Shown here one piece after another: positions 53,588 through 61,417 of a stretch of DNA of 64,000 nt. The notes below the pieces were generated by a model. The model ran no database searches, was not told where the DNA came from, and saw only the letters and a list, made by a program, of their open reading frames with translations. Every line of letters starts with the position of its first letter. The stretch's first letter is position 1. Source of the DNA: Paenibacillus montaniterrae. Lineage in GTDB: Bacteria; Bacillota; Bacilli; Paenibacillales; Paenibacillaceae. The DNA lies in assembly GCF_018403185.1 (NCBI RefSeq), contig NZ_BOSE01000001.1:744001-808000 (forward strand), in the 5' to 3' direction. The position numbers and the translations under genes are program-made.

Positions 53588-54823
53588 CTACGTATAAAGC
53601 TCTGACAGCAGTCTTCTTCCATAATGGGTTGCCTGCAGCACCATACCGTCATGCTCGCTATAACCAACCTGTAAAATCCCAAAATGCTTCAGCGGCTTGA
53701 CGAGACGCTTATGCAAAACATGTACGGCTGAATCAAAATAGTATGGCTTGATCAATGGCAGCAGCAACCGCTCAAGCGATTGCAAGCTGCACCAGCTGCT
53801 GGAAAGGATGATGAGCCAGTAGACTAAGGCGCGAACATTTGGGATCGGCGTGCGATAGCGCTTCAGCCAATGGAGCACGATATTGTTCAGCTCGCCTATT
53901 GGCATTATATGCTCCTTGGGTGCAATTGTCTCGTTGATGACAATGCGGTCCTGCTCCAGCAAAATCCACTTCTTGCTCCACATGTAATCATACATTAGCG
54001 TCATCCGCTCTGGCAGCTCTCCGAAGCCTTTGCCGTAGCCGAATTTCCATGCCCCTTTGCCTGGCAGCTCATCCTTAATGCTGCATGCCTCATTAAGCTG
54101 CTGCACAGCACGGCGATGCAGAACACCATCCGCTGCCGCACCTGGCTGATGCTTGGCGATATAGTCCAGCATCATGCCCATATCCTCAAGCAGCCTGCCG
54201 CTTTCATCCTCGATATGAGGCGGCGCTTCACAATATGCAGCCTGCTTTTGCAGCTTGCTTAGCAGCGATTGCCGATAGCTTTCCTTGAAATCGACAGGAA
54301 CATGGAACAAATAACGATCATGCGCGCGATGGCCATTAAATAGCCAGCCTTGACTTTTGAAGCGAGCGATCATTTCGCGCGGGCTAGGCGGCTCTGGCGG
54401 AGCTGCTGCCTTGCCCTTTTTCCGTTTGCCGGACTGGGCGGTCACTGCCTTCTTTGCTGCCTGATTTTGTACCTGCAGCTCTGTCTTCTTCACAGCTTGA
54501 GCTTGCATCTGCAGTTCTGTCTTCTTCACAGCTTGAGCTTGCGTCTGCAGCTCGGTGTCAAAGCGGCATTGCTGGACGCGAGCCAGCAAGTCCTCAAGGC
54601 TGAACGCCTCGATATTCTCGAACAATAAATAGTTCAAAAACCTTAGCTCTTCCAGCTGCAGCTGCTCAAGCGAATGATAGATCACTTCTTTTCGATGCAC
54701 ATTGGACAGAATAGATTGAATTAATTCATGCTTGGAATGACCACTGCACTCACATCCATACTGTCTCGCAATCGATGAAAGCTGTGTAATGTCGGCATAG
54801 CTAAGCATTTCAGATAAATTCAT
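53588..54823 (-). CDS. Helicase-associated-like protein of unknown function with internal 12-residue repeats
   Basis: 411 residues from the ATG at 54823, behind GGAGAGGAG. A SAP-like N-terminal helical region (about 1-60), then three near-identical 12-residue repeats (KKTELQMQAQAV type, about 93-130) and a Lys-rich linker (GKRKKGKAAAP). The larger C-terminal region looks winged-helix-like. The layout is reminiscent of helicase-associated (XPB N-terminal-like) proteins but I cannot confirm this. The repeats are encoded by a 36-base tandem repeat (about 54450-54560), likely to vary in copy number. Confidence 0.65.
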   Translation of the reverse strand: MNLSEMLSYADITQLSSIARQYGCECSGHSKHELIQSILSNVHRKEVIYHSLEQLQLEELRFLNYLLFENIEAFSLEDLLARVQQCRFDTELQTQAQAVKKTELQMQAQAVKKTELQVQNQAAKKAVTAQSGKRKKGKAAAPPEPPSPREMIARFKSQGWLFNGHRAHDRYLFHVPVDFKESYRQSLLSKLQKQAAYCEAPPHIEDESGRLLEDMGMMLDYIAKHQPGAAADGVLHRRAVQQLNEACSIKDELPGKGAWKFGYGKGFGELPERMTLMYDYMWSKKWILLEQDRIVINETIAPKEHIMPIGELNNIVLHWLKRYRTPIPNVRALVYWLIILSSSWCSLQSLERLLLPLIKPYYFDSAVHVLHKRLVKPLKHFGILQVGYSEHDGMVLQATHYGRRLLSELYT

Positions 54824-54959
54824 ATCGTCTCCTCTCCTGTCAATAGTAATCTCGTTGTTCAATCAATCTTGTAGTCATAGTATTGGTAATTTTCAAGCTT
54901 TCATACTATTGGTCAAAATTATTCCTGCAGCTGAAACTGAAGAAGGGCTTAATTGTGCA

Positions 54960-55020
54960 TAAAAAAATCGCCCGTTTCTGTAAATGAAAGCTAGCTTGCT
55001 ATCATTTCAGAAAGGACGAT
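54960..55020 (-). terminator. Terminator after the SEC-C gene
   Basis: ATCGtCC..TTTCTG..AAATGA pairs with TCATTT..CAGAAA..GGGCGAT, followed by seven T on the minus strand. Confidence 0.85.
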
Positions 55021-55028
55021 ACGTAAGT

Positions 55029-56159
55029 TTAATAATGCTTGTTCATACAGCATTTTTTATATTTTTTGCCGCTGCCGCAGTAACAAACGTCATTGCGACC
55101 TAACTGGACTGGTGGTTTAGCTGGTTCTTCGGACTTAACTGCTTGAGCATCCTTCGACAGCTGTGCCGAGCAATAGCCCTTTAAGCACCATTGCGGTGTG
55201 TTATTGAACATAATAATAAGTCGCGGCAAAAGCTGCTGCAGATGATCATCGTTTAGCTGCAGTTCACGGCGCACGTATTCCATCAGCTCTTGCAGCTGCA
55301 AGCCTGCACGAATGCCAAATTCGGATTGGTCGGCTACGACAGTCGCTTCAAACTGAGGCAGCTTGAACTGCTGCATTAATGCTTCTACAAGCAAGCGATG
55401 CGCCTCCGTACGGTCAGTAAAATGCGGCTTGCCTGCCTGCTGCAGCTGATGCACCGTAAAGCTGGCAAAGCTTAAATCCTCGCGTTTGCTTTGCTCGCGC
55501 ACGATTAATGATGGATCAGGAATGGCATAATGATGCACCATGCTCTCATTTAAGCCAAGATCAGCACGATAATGGCGGTAGTTAATAATAATATGCATAT
55601 ATGGAGCCTGCAGCTGCTCAAACATCGGATAGCGCGCCGTCATATCTCCTACTTGCTCATGCGTTAATGCTCCGTAGTAATAAATCATGCCTTTAACAAC
55701 AGCTAGATAGGTTGTGTTAAGCGCAATATGCTTGCGGTCAAGCTTAGACAACTGCTGCTTCACAACCGGGATAAGCTCCACTGGCATAGCCATTACTTCA
55801 CGCTGATCAGACGTACGTTTGAATAGAAGCCCCAGCTCCTGCCAATATTGCGTCATCAGCTCCGTCCAGCCCTCGCCAAGCGCAACCAAGCCGTTTTTAG
55901 CGGCTGCATGCTCAAGCAGTGTTACCCGCTCCTCATCCATCATAGCGAGAAGTGTTGGCAGCTCATCTGATAAGCTTTGCGGCAATTGTTCGACTAACGC
56001 ATCAACGAGTTGCTCACGATTTAATTTACTTACATTTTTTACAGATGCATTTTTTCGTATAGTCGTAAGTGCATCCTTAGAAAGCTCGCCAAGCGCATCG
56101 CGCAACGAAAGCGCGCCCTGCTGCTGTATGGTGCGAGCCTGCTCCAATCTAACAGACAT
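55029..56159 (-). CDS. SEC-C zinc-binding protein with Rho-N-like start
   Basis: 376 residues from the ATG at 56159 (MSVRLEQ), with GAGG 9 bases upstream; an ATG at 56195 is also in frame. N-terminal helical region with ELSKDALTTIRKNASVKNVSKLNREQLVDAL, similar to Rho N-terminal/SAP motifs. A long middle region I do not recognise follows, and then a C-terminal SEC-C motif CYCGSGKKYKKCC (about 360-372). SEC-C binds zinc and is found at the end of SecA and many stand-alone proteins. The middle region may be family-specific to Paenibacillus-like bacteria. Confidence 0.75.
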   Translation of the reverse strand: MSVRLEQARTIQQQGALSLRDALGELSKDALTTIRKNASVKNVSKLNREQLVDALVEQLPQSLSDELPTLLAMMDEERVTLLEHAAAKNGLVALGEGWTELMTQYWQELGLLFKRTSDQREVMAMPVELIPVVKQQLSKLDRKHIALNTTYLAVVKGMIYYYGALTHEQVGDMTARYPMFEQLQAPYMHIIINYRHYRADLGLNESMVHHYAIPDPSLIVREQSKREDLSFASFTVHQLQQAGKPHFTDRTEAHRLLVEALMQQFKLPQFEATVVADQSEFGIRAGLQLQELMEYVRRELQLNDDHLQQLLPRLIIMFNNTPQWCLKGYCSAQLSKDAQAVKSEEPAKPPVQLGRNDVCYCGSGKKYKKCCMNKHY

Positions 56160-56233
56160 GCTAAAATCCTCATTTCCTGTAATAATTCTCATCAAAAAGA
56201 CATGACCATAATGATAACGTAATTTTTAAAAGC

Positions 56234-56290
56234 GGGCAACATTTGTTGCCCAATTCAAACAGGCGGTTGCATAAAGCAACCACCTGTTTT
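56234..56290 (-). terminator. Tandem hairpins after the histidine phosphatase gene
   Basis: Two stems: AAACAGGcGGTTGC/GCAACCaCCTGTTT (56257-56290), then GGGCAACA/TGTTGCCC (56234-56251) followed by a T-rich stretch on the minus strand. Confidence 0.7.
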
Positions 56291-56305
56291 GCCGCTTCGC
56301 CCCGA

Positions 56306-56896
56306 TTATTGCAAATCGGCAGCATTCAAATGCTTCGTGCAATTATGCTGCAGTAATTCCCAACCATCCGCGTTGCGTCGCAGAATCGAATAGGATAGAT
56401 TGTCAATTCGCTGATCCTCAATTTCCGGAAAAATCGCCAGTAGAAGCTGAGCGATGAAGCTGCCATGCGAAACGCATAAAATGTTCGCCTTCGGATATCG
56501 TCCATAGAGCTCTTCAAGCAATTCCAGGCCTCTTGCACGCATCAGCTCATCAGACTCCGCGCCAAGCTCCAGCTCCTTCCACTGCTCGCCCCAGCGCTCA
56601 ACTCGCTCTTCTAACGTCGTTCCTTCCACCTCGCCAAAATACCGCTCACGCAGGCGTTGATCAGGCGGCAATACAGGTATGTCAAGCGCATCAGCAATAA
56701 ATTGCCCAGTGGCCGCCGCCCGCTGCAAATCGCTTGTAATAACATAATCCCAAATACGATCATCCGCCTGCAGCCTCGCTGCCAGCAGCTTAGCCTGCCT
56801 GATTCCATTTTCATTAAGTGGAATGTCTGTTTGCCCTTGAATACGCTTAACAGCATTCCAGCTTGTTTCTCCATGACGCACCAATCCGATTAGCAT
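56306..56896 (-). CDS. Histidine phosphatase superfamily protein
   Basis: 196 residues; AAGGTGG upstream. Phosphoglycerate-mutase-like fold with catalytic LVRHGETSWN (His about 8), QGQTDIPLNENG, Glu in RYFGEVEGTT and second His in CVSHGSFI. Cofactor-independent phosphatases of this type act on diverse small substrates; the substrate here is unknown. The repeat array starts just upstream of its promoter region. Confidence 0.85.
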   Translation of the reverse strand: MLIGLVRHGETSWNAVKRIQGQTDIPLNENGIRQAKLLAARLQADDRIWDYVITSDLQRAAATGQFIADALDIPVLPPDQRLRERYFGEVEGTTLEERVERWGEQWKELELGAESDELMRARGLELLEELYGRYPKANILCVSHGSFIAQLLLAIFPEIEDQRIDNLSYSILRRNADGWELLQHNCTKHLNAADLQ

Positions 56897-56946
56897 GATC
56901 TATATCCACCTTAATCATTTAGTAAGTTCATAAGCAAATCCGGCTT

Positions 56947-57587
56947 TTCAGCGCTGCGGAGCTAAGCATCCTTCAGTCGCTTTTTAAATCAGCGCTCCGG
57001 AGCTAAGCATCCTTCAGTCGCTTTTTAAATCGTAATGCTCTTATTATATTTTTTATTGTTGCATTTCGATGTTAAAGGCGACTCACTTCGTTTTTCGGAT
57101 GCTTTGCTCCTCCGCTGGGGCCCTCTTTGCTGTTGCGTACGCTGCGAAGCGATTGTAGCTTCTTCATTGCAGAGTTTTTTGATTGCCATCTTTCAGCGCT
57201 CCGGAGCTAAGCATCCTTCAGTCGCTTTTTAAATCGTTATGCTTTTATTTGAATTTTTAATGGTTGCATTACGATGTTAAAGGCGACTCACTTCGTTTTC
57301 CGGTTGCTTTGCTCCTCCGGTGGGGCCCTCTTTGCTGTTGCGTACGCTACGAAGCGATTGTAGCTTCCTCTAGCAGGGCTTTTTGATTGCCATCTTTCAG
57401 CGCTCCGGAGCTAAGCATCCTTCAGTCGCTTTTTAAATCGTAATGCTCTTATTTTAATTTTTAATGGTTGCATTACGATGTTAAAGGCGACTCACTTCGT
57501 TTTCCGGTTGCTTTGCTCCTCCGCTGGGGCCCTCTTTGCTGTTGCGTATGCTACGAAGCGATTGTAGCTTCTTCATTGCAGTTTTTT
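56947..57587. repeat. Three tandem 204-bp palindromic repeats (family B) with a partial leading copy
   Basis: AGCGCTCCGGAGCTAAGCAT begins units at 56991, 57195 and 57399, an exact 204-base period; a 44-base partial copy starts at 56947. Each unit has AGCGCTCCGGAGC..CAGTCGC near one end and an imperfect inverted match (GGCGACTC..GCTTTGCTCCTCCGCTG) in the middle, so each can form a large hairpin. No ORF of note is conserved between units. Confidence 0.9.
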
Positions 57588-58308
57588 TGAATGAAAGTCC
57601 AGGAAGCTTGGACGCTAGTAGAAAACGAGGAGCGCTAGCCGCGGCAAATGCTACGTGAGCACCGCAGTTTTCACTAGCGTTCAAGATTCGCCGCCGACTA
57701 CGCTACAACGCGACTACATCGTCATCAAAGTCCAGTCTTTTTAAACAACCCTTCCAATCAAAGTTTAAAAAACTGGGCTTTCAGGACCAAGAAGATTGCA
57801 CGACTACTAGAAGGCAAGGAGCGCAGCGTAGGCACTTGCTACGTGAGCACCGCAGCCTTCGGTAGCGTGACATCTTCGCCGTCGACTAAGCTACAACGCA
57901 ATTACATCGTCATCAAAGTCCAGTGTTTTAAACCACATCTTCCAATGAAGTTTAAAAAGCTGGGCTTTCAGGACCAAGAAGATTGGACGCTAGTAGAAAA
58001 CGAGGAGCGCAGCGTAGGCACTTGCTACGTGAGCACCGCAGTTTTCGCTAGCGTTCAAGATTCGACGTCGACTAAGCTACAACGCCAATCATCGTCATCA
58101 AAGTCCAGTCTTTTTAAACAACCCTTCCAATCGAAGTTTAAAAAACTGGGCTTTCAGGACCAAGAAGATGGCACGATACTAGAAGGCGAGGAGCGCAGCG
58201 TAGGCAATTGCTACGTGAGCACCGGAGCCTTCGGTGGCGTGACATATTCGCCGCCGACTACGCTACAACGCAACCACATCGTCATCAAAGTCCAGTCTTT
58301 TTAAACAT
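57588..58308 (+). repeat. Four tandem 186/187-bp palindromic repeats (family A)
   Basis: The motif AAGTTTAAAAA(A/G)CTGGGCTTTC marks units at 57761, 57948 and 58134; a first unit lacking its left end starts near 57595. Spacing is 187 and 186 bases. The arms GAAGCTTGGACGCTAG and CTAGCGTTCAAGATTC lie inside each unit. These units are the reverse complement of those at 12.7-13.1 kb. Units are diverged from one another, suggesting an old array. It ends 5 bases from the anti-sigma stop codon. Confidence 0.9.
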
Positions 58309-58312
58309 CCTC

Positions 58313-58921
58313 TCATTGTCTGGTTCTTGTAAACCAGCTCATTACTAACAACGTCAACACAATCCCTACAAAGGATAGCGCAACATAATACTGGGGAAAA
58401 GTAGGAACAACCTGCATCACAATCGGCTCACTTATGCTCGCAACCGGAATTGAGCTGCTGTAAATAGAAGTATGTATATGAGTTGTTGCGGCGGCATTGG
58501 CCACATCTACCAAGCCTGATATTGTCGTTTTCTGCACGGAGGAAGCCGAGTCGTAATAATCATAAACAAATACAAACAGCGCTAAGGAAAACATCGCCAA
58601 GCAGCTTGCAATAATAATCGAAACATTGCGGCGAAAGCTTTTCGTAAACTGATAACGTTTGGTGGAAATCGGCATGAACCACGACTCTTCCTCATAAATG
58701 CGGTTCATCACCGTACTGCTGATGGACTGGCTTTGCTCAGACGAAAAAGGGGCGGTCGACTCCTCGCATTCAAGAACTGGAAATGCAATTGTTTCCAAAT
58801 CTAATTTGGCAGCGCATTGCTCGCAGTCAAACAAATGCGCTTCAATTTCAATTCGGAGTGGATTCTCTTCATCTAGCTGCCAATACTTATGAAGAAGTTC
58901 ATCTACTTGTTTACAATTCAT
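58313..58921 (-). CDS. Zinc-type anti-sigma factor, membrane-bound
   Basis: 202 residues; AAAGGAT before the ATG. N-terminal zinc-binding anti-sigma motif with His and two Cys in AHLFDCEQCA (about 29-37). A membrane helix lies at about 98-122 and a second at about 175-198, so the middle part (about 123-174) faces outside as a possible signal sensor. It overlaps the sigma gene by 4 bases and should hold that sigma inactive until a signal triggers release. Confidence 0.85.
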   Translation of the reverse strand: MNCKQVDELLHKYWQLDEENPLRIEIEAHLFDCEQCAAKLDLETIAFPVLECEESTAPFSSEQSQSISSTVMNRIYEEESWFMPISTKRYQFTKSFRRNVSIIIASCLAMFSLALFVFVYDYYDSASSVQKTTISGLVDVANAAATTHIHTSIYSSSIPVASISEPIVMQVVPTFPQYYVALSFVGIVLTLLVMSWFTRTRQ

Positions 58922-59514
58922 TTCCGATTCATCCTTTCTAAGTCATGACCACCAGTGTCTTGAACGATATAAGGCTCCAGCTGAACTTTTATACTCGCTC
59001 TTGCTCTAAACAGCAATGACTTGACTGAGCTGACTGACTGTCCTAGTATGTTTGCGATTTCTTGATAGTCCAATTGTTCGTATTCACGTAAAATAATAGC
59101 GGCCCGCTGCTTTTCAGGCAATTGATCGATCGCTCTGCGCACAAGATGCATTCGCTCATTTAACAAAAGCTGCTGCTCAGGCGTCGCCTCTCCTGAAACC
59201 ATCGGTTCAATATTAACTTCCTCTATGGAAACGGTAGCTGCCTTGCGCTTGCGAAGCTCACTCAACACCGTATTTCTTGCTATCGTATACAGCCACGTCG
59301 AAAAGGTCGCATCGATTTCGCGAAACGTATGCAAGCTTTTATAAGCTTTATAAAACGTTTCAGATGTCAAATCCTCTGCGATTGCCTCTAGCTTGGCGCT
59401 TTTCAGCATATGATAAATAAAGGATAAAATTCTTCGTTGATAGCGATTCATCAGCTCCGAGTAGAGCTCGACATTGCCATCCTTAATCTCTCGTATAAGC
59501 TGGGAATCAGTCAT
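58918..59514 (-). CDS. ECF-type RNA polymerase sigma factor
   Basis: 198 residues; GGAGGAGG lies 10 bases before the ATG. Region 2 (about 10-80; AEDLTSETFYKAYKSLHTFREIDATFSTWLYTIARNTV) and region 4 (about 125-180; LPEKQRAAIILREYEQLDYQEIANILGQSVSSVKS). No N- or C-terminal extensions. Its target promoters cannot be inferred, and I saw no clear matching ECF promoter upstream that would show autoregulation. Confidence 0.9.
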   Translation of the reverse strand: MTDSQLIREIKDGNVELYSELMNRYQRRILSFIYHMLKSAKLEAIAEDLTSETFYKAYKSLHTFREIDATFSTWLYTIARNTVLSELRKRKAATVSIEEVNIEPMVSGEATPEQQLLLNERMHLVRRAIDQLPEKQRAAIILREYEQLDYQEIANILGQSVSSVKSLLFRARASIKVQLEPYIVQDTGGHDLERMNRK

Positions 59515-59639
59515 AACAGGCGAACCTCCTCCACCTGCAATTTATCCCAAGGAGGTACATATACATATACTTCACTTGGAGCTAAAAGTTGCGTTTTCGG
59601 TACTGCTATCGTTATGAATCTATATTTATTCATCGTCAT
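59511..59639 (-). CDS. Possible 42-residue ORF coupled to the sigma gene
   Basis: ATG at 59639, stop TGA at 59511-59513 overlapping the sigma ATG (ATGA-type overlap). The product begins MTMNKYRFITIAVPK and ends WDKLQVEEVRLL, with no membrane helix or signal. The ribosome site (GAGCGG) is weak. The sigma gene's own strong site lies inside this ORF, so translation of the ORF could modulate sigma synthesis. It may be chance; support is the overlap only. Confidence 0.35.
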   Translation of the reverse strand: MTMNKYRFITIAVPKTQLLAPSEVYVYVPPWDKLQVEEVRLL

Positions 59640-59751
59640 CCGCTCATATATTCATAAATAATTGTTGTTGCCTTTGAAAATAGTTTTCATAGAAAGAAAA
59701 GATAGAAAAAAAGCACACTTATTTATAGGATAACACATGATCGAAAAAAGA

Positions 59752-59780
59752 GGCAAAAAAAGACCACTCAATGAGTGGTT
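59752..59780 (-). terminator. Terminator of the lasso-type operon
   Basis: ACCACT/AGTGGT with a short loop (59763-59779), followed by seven T on the minus strand, about 130 bases after the last gene of the operon. The remaining 59640-59907 stretch is AT-rich and I see no gene in it, including no lasso precursor. Confidence 0.85.
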
Positions 59781-59907
59781 TCAGATTGTTGACAATGCCC
59801 TACTATTTTATCTCTATCACGGTAGCAATAACACGATAGTGAGAGCAGAATAATTACAATTTTCTATCGACTGTACATATTCTCAAGTCCTAATTATAAA
59901 ATTGAGT

Positions 59908-61395
59908 TTAATCTTCTTTCCTCAATAGCTTTATAGGAAGAAAAGTTGATACCGGACCAGTTCCCCATCTCGAAACGCTAATAACAAGACAATATTCTGA
60001 ATTCTTATAAACATTTGTTAGTACAATAGGTATTGAAATCATGATAGTACAGTTATCCAATAAAATCCATGAGCAACCTACGGGCTTCTCCTCATCTGTT
60101 ATTACGTCATCTTCAAGTATGAAACAACATCTTTCCCCTGCAATAAAAATCTCAAAAACTTCATACCGTTGGTCAATAGTAGAATCCATCAGTTTTATTA
60201 CAAAAATGAGTGCACTATTATCAAGCTTAACAGTAACCGCTTTTATATTTTGCAAACCATGTGAATTGTATCTTTGAATATTAGAAATATCATTTTCTCG
60301 GTGATGCAAATCAAGATGAACTTCTTCAATCACCAAATTTTCTATCATTTCGTGTAAACTATAATAAATAAATTCTTCCGTCTTCAACGGAATGTACATC
60401 GCGCCTGACCATTGCAAAATTTTGGGGAATAATGTAATTTTGTCAGTATTGTTCGAAAAATGCTCCTTAAACCTTGGCTCTCCAAATAATCTTTCTAACA
60501 AGTAACCTACAAATTGAATGGAATGACTGCTACTTGTTTCTTTTACAACAGTTTCAAAACGTTCCATTCTAAATGAACTATGATTTAGAAGATCAATAAT
60601 ATCAAGCAATTCAGCAATGATAATATTAGATGCAAAATTGAATTGTGAACTTACAAAGTTTCTAAAAATATGAGCACTAAGAATTATTAATTGATAATGT
60701 ACATTTAGAATTAGTTCCTCATCAAATAAATGACATGATTGCCTTGCATGAATAATGTCATCATAATAAATTTTCTCAGTTTCTATACTAGACAATTCAA
60801 AAAAAATGTTAGTATTACGCGAATATGCATTTTTGGCCTTTTTCTTGCTCGCCTCTGAATAATTCATTATCGGAATATAATTATGTATCTCAATAATCAT
60901 TTCCTCATTATACATTTCACAATATTCATGATCACTAAATTTTTCCTTTTTTTTATACCCAAGCTCTAATAATACAGATTCTAATAACGCTGTATCAGAA
61001 TAGATTAGATCAATATCACCACTTCTTCTTATACTATCAGTAACATTGGTTAGTCCAAAAACAGAAACTCCCTTAATTACTATTGGAAATTCGTTGATGC
61101 CTCTTAATTTAAACTGTTGGATAATTTCTTGAATTGCACATAAATGCTTCTCAAAAGTTGTCTCTATAGTACGTTTTTCAATTAGTAATTCAAGAAAAAA
61201 TTCTAAACCTAAGGTGTCGCCATTTTCTAGCTTCTGTATGTTGGCGGTATCTATTCTCCCTATCAGTTTATGTTTCATTAATGCTTTTAATAACATTCCA
61301 TCAAGCTCACTATTATCTTTAGCTGGTTCACCATGCTTAAGTAAATAAAAGTCCAATATTTTTTGTAGTAGATCATTTATTTTCTGTTTAGTCAT
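59908..61395 (-). CDS. Nucleotidyltransferase-family protein of a lasso-type cluster
   Basis: 495 residues from the ATG at 61395, with GAGGG upstream. The NTP_transf_5-type motif is clear: VIKGVSVFGL then IRRSGDIDLIYSD (about residues 102-130), followed by YEMYNEEMIIEIHNY-like sequence. The C-terminal half is beta-rich without a known motif. Enzymes of this family occur in paeninodin-like lasso peptide clusters, where their role is unclear, possibly modifying the phosphorylated peptide. It is the last gene of the operon and follows the cyclase by about 20 bases. Low GC relative to the neighbouring housekeeping genes suggests transfer. Confidence 0.8.
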   Translation of the reverse strand: MTKQKINDLLQKILDFYLLKHGEPAKDNSELDGMLLKALMKHKLIGRIDTANIQKLENGDTLGLEFFLELLIEKRTIETTFEKHLCAIQEIIQQFKLRGINEFPIVIKGVSVFGLTNVTDSIRRSGDIDLIYSDTALLESVLLELGYKKKEKFSDHEYCEMYNEEMIIEIHNYIPIMNYSEASKKKAKNAYSRNTNIFFELSSIETEKIYYDDIIHARQSCHLFDEELILNVHYQLIILSAHIFRNFVSSQFNFASNIIIAELLDIIDLLNHSSFRMERFETVVKETSSSHSIQFVGYLLERLFGEPRFKEHFSNNTDKITLFPKILQWSGAMYIPLKTEEFIYYSLHEMIENLVIEEVHLDLHHRENDISNIQRYNSHGLQNIKAVTVKLDNSALIFVIKLMDSTIDQRYEVFEIFIAGERCCFILEDDVITDEEKPVGCSWILLDNCTIMISIPIVLTNVYKNSEYCLVISVSRWGTGPVSTFLPIKLLRKED

Positions 61396-61417
61396 TACTA
61401 CCCTCATTTCAATTTTT

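Noticed and set aside
57843..58304. Plus-strand 153-codon ORF
   Set aside because: It lies wholly inside the family A repeat array; unit 2 to unit 3 spacing of 187 bases breaks the frame, and there is no start signal.
59640..59907. Lasso precursor peptide gene downstream of the operon
   Set aside because: No ORF of suitable length with a Gly or Ala core start and an Asp/Glu at position 8 or 9 was seen; the stretch holds only a terminator and AT-rich sequence.
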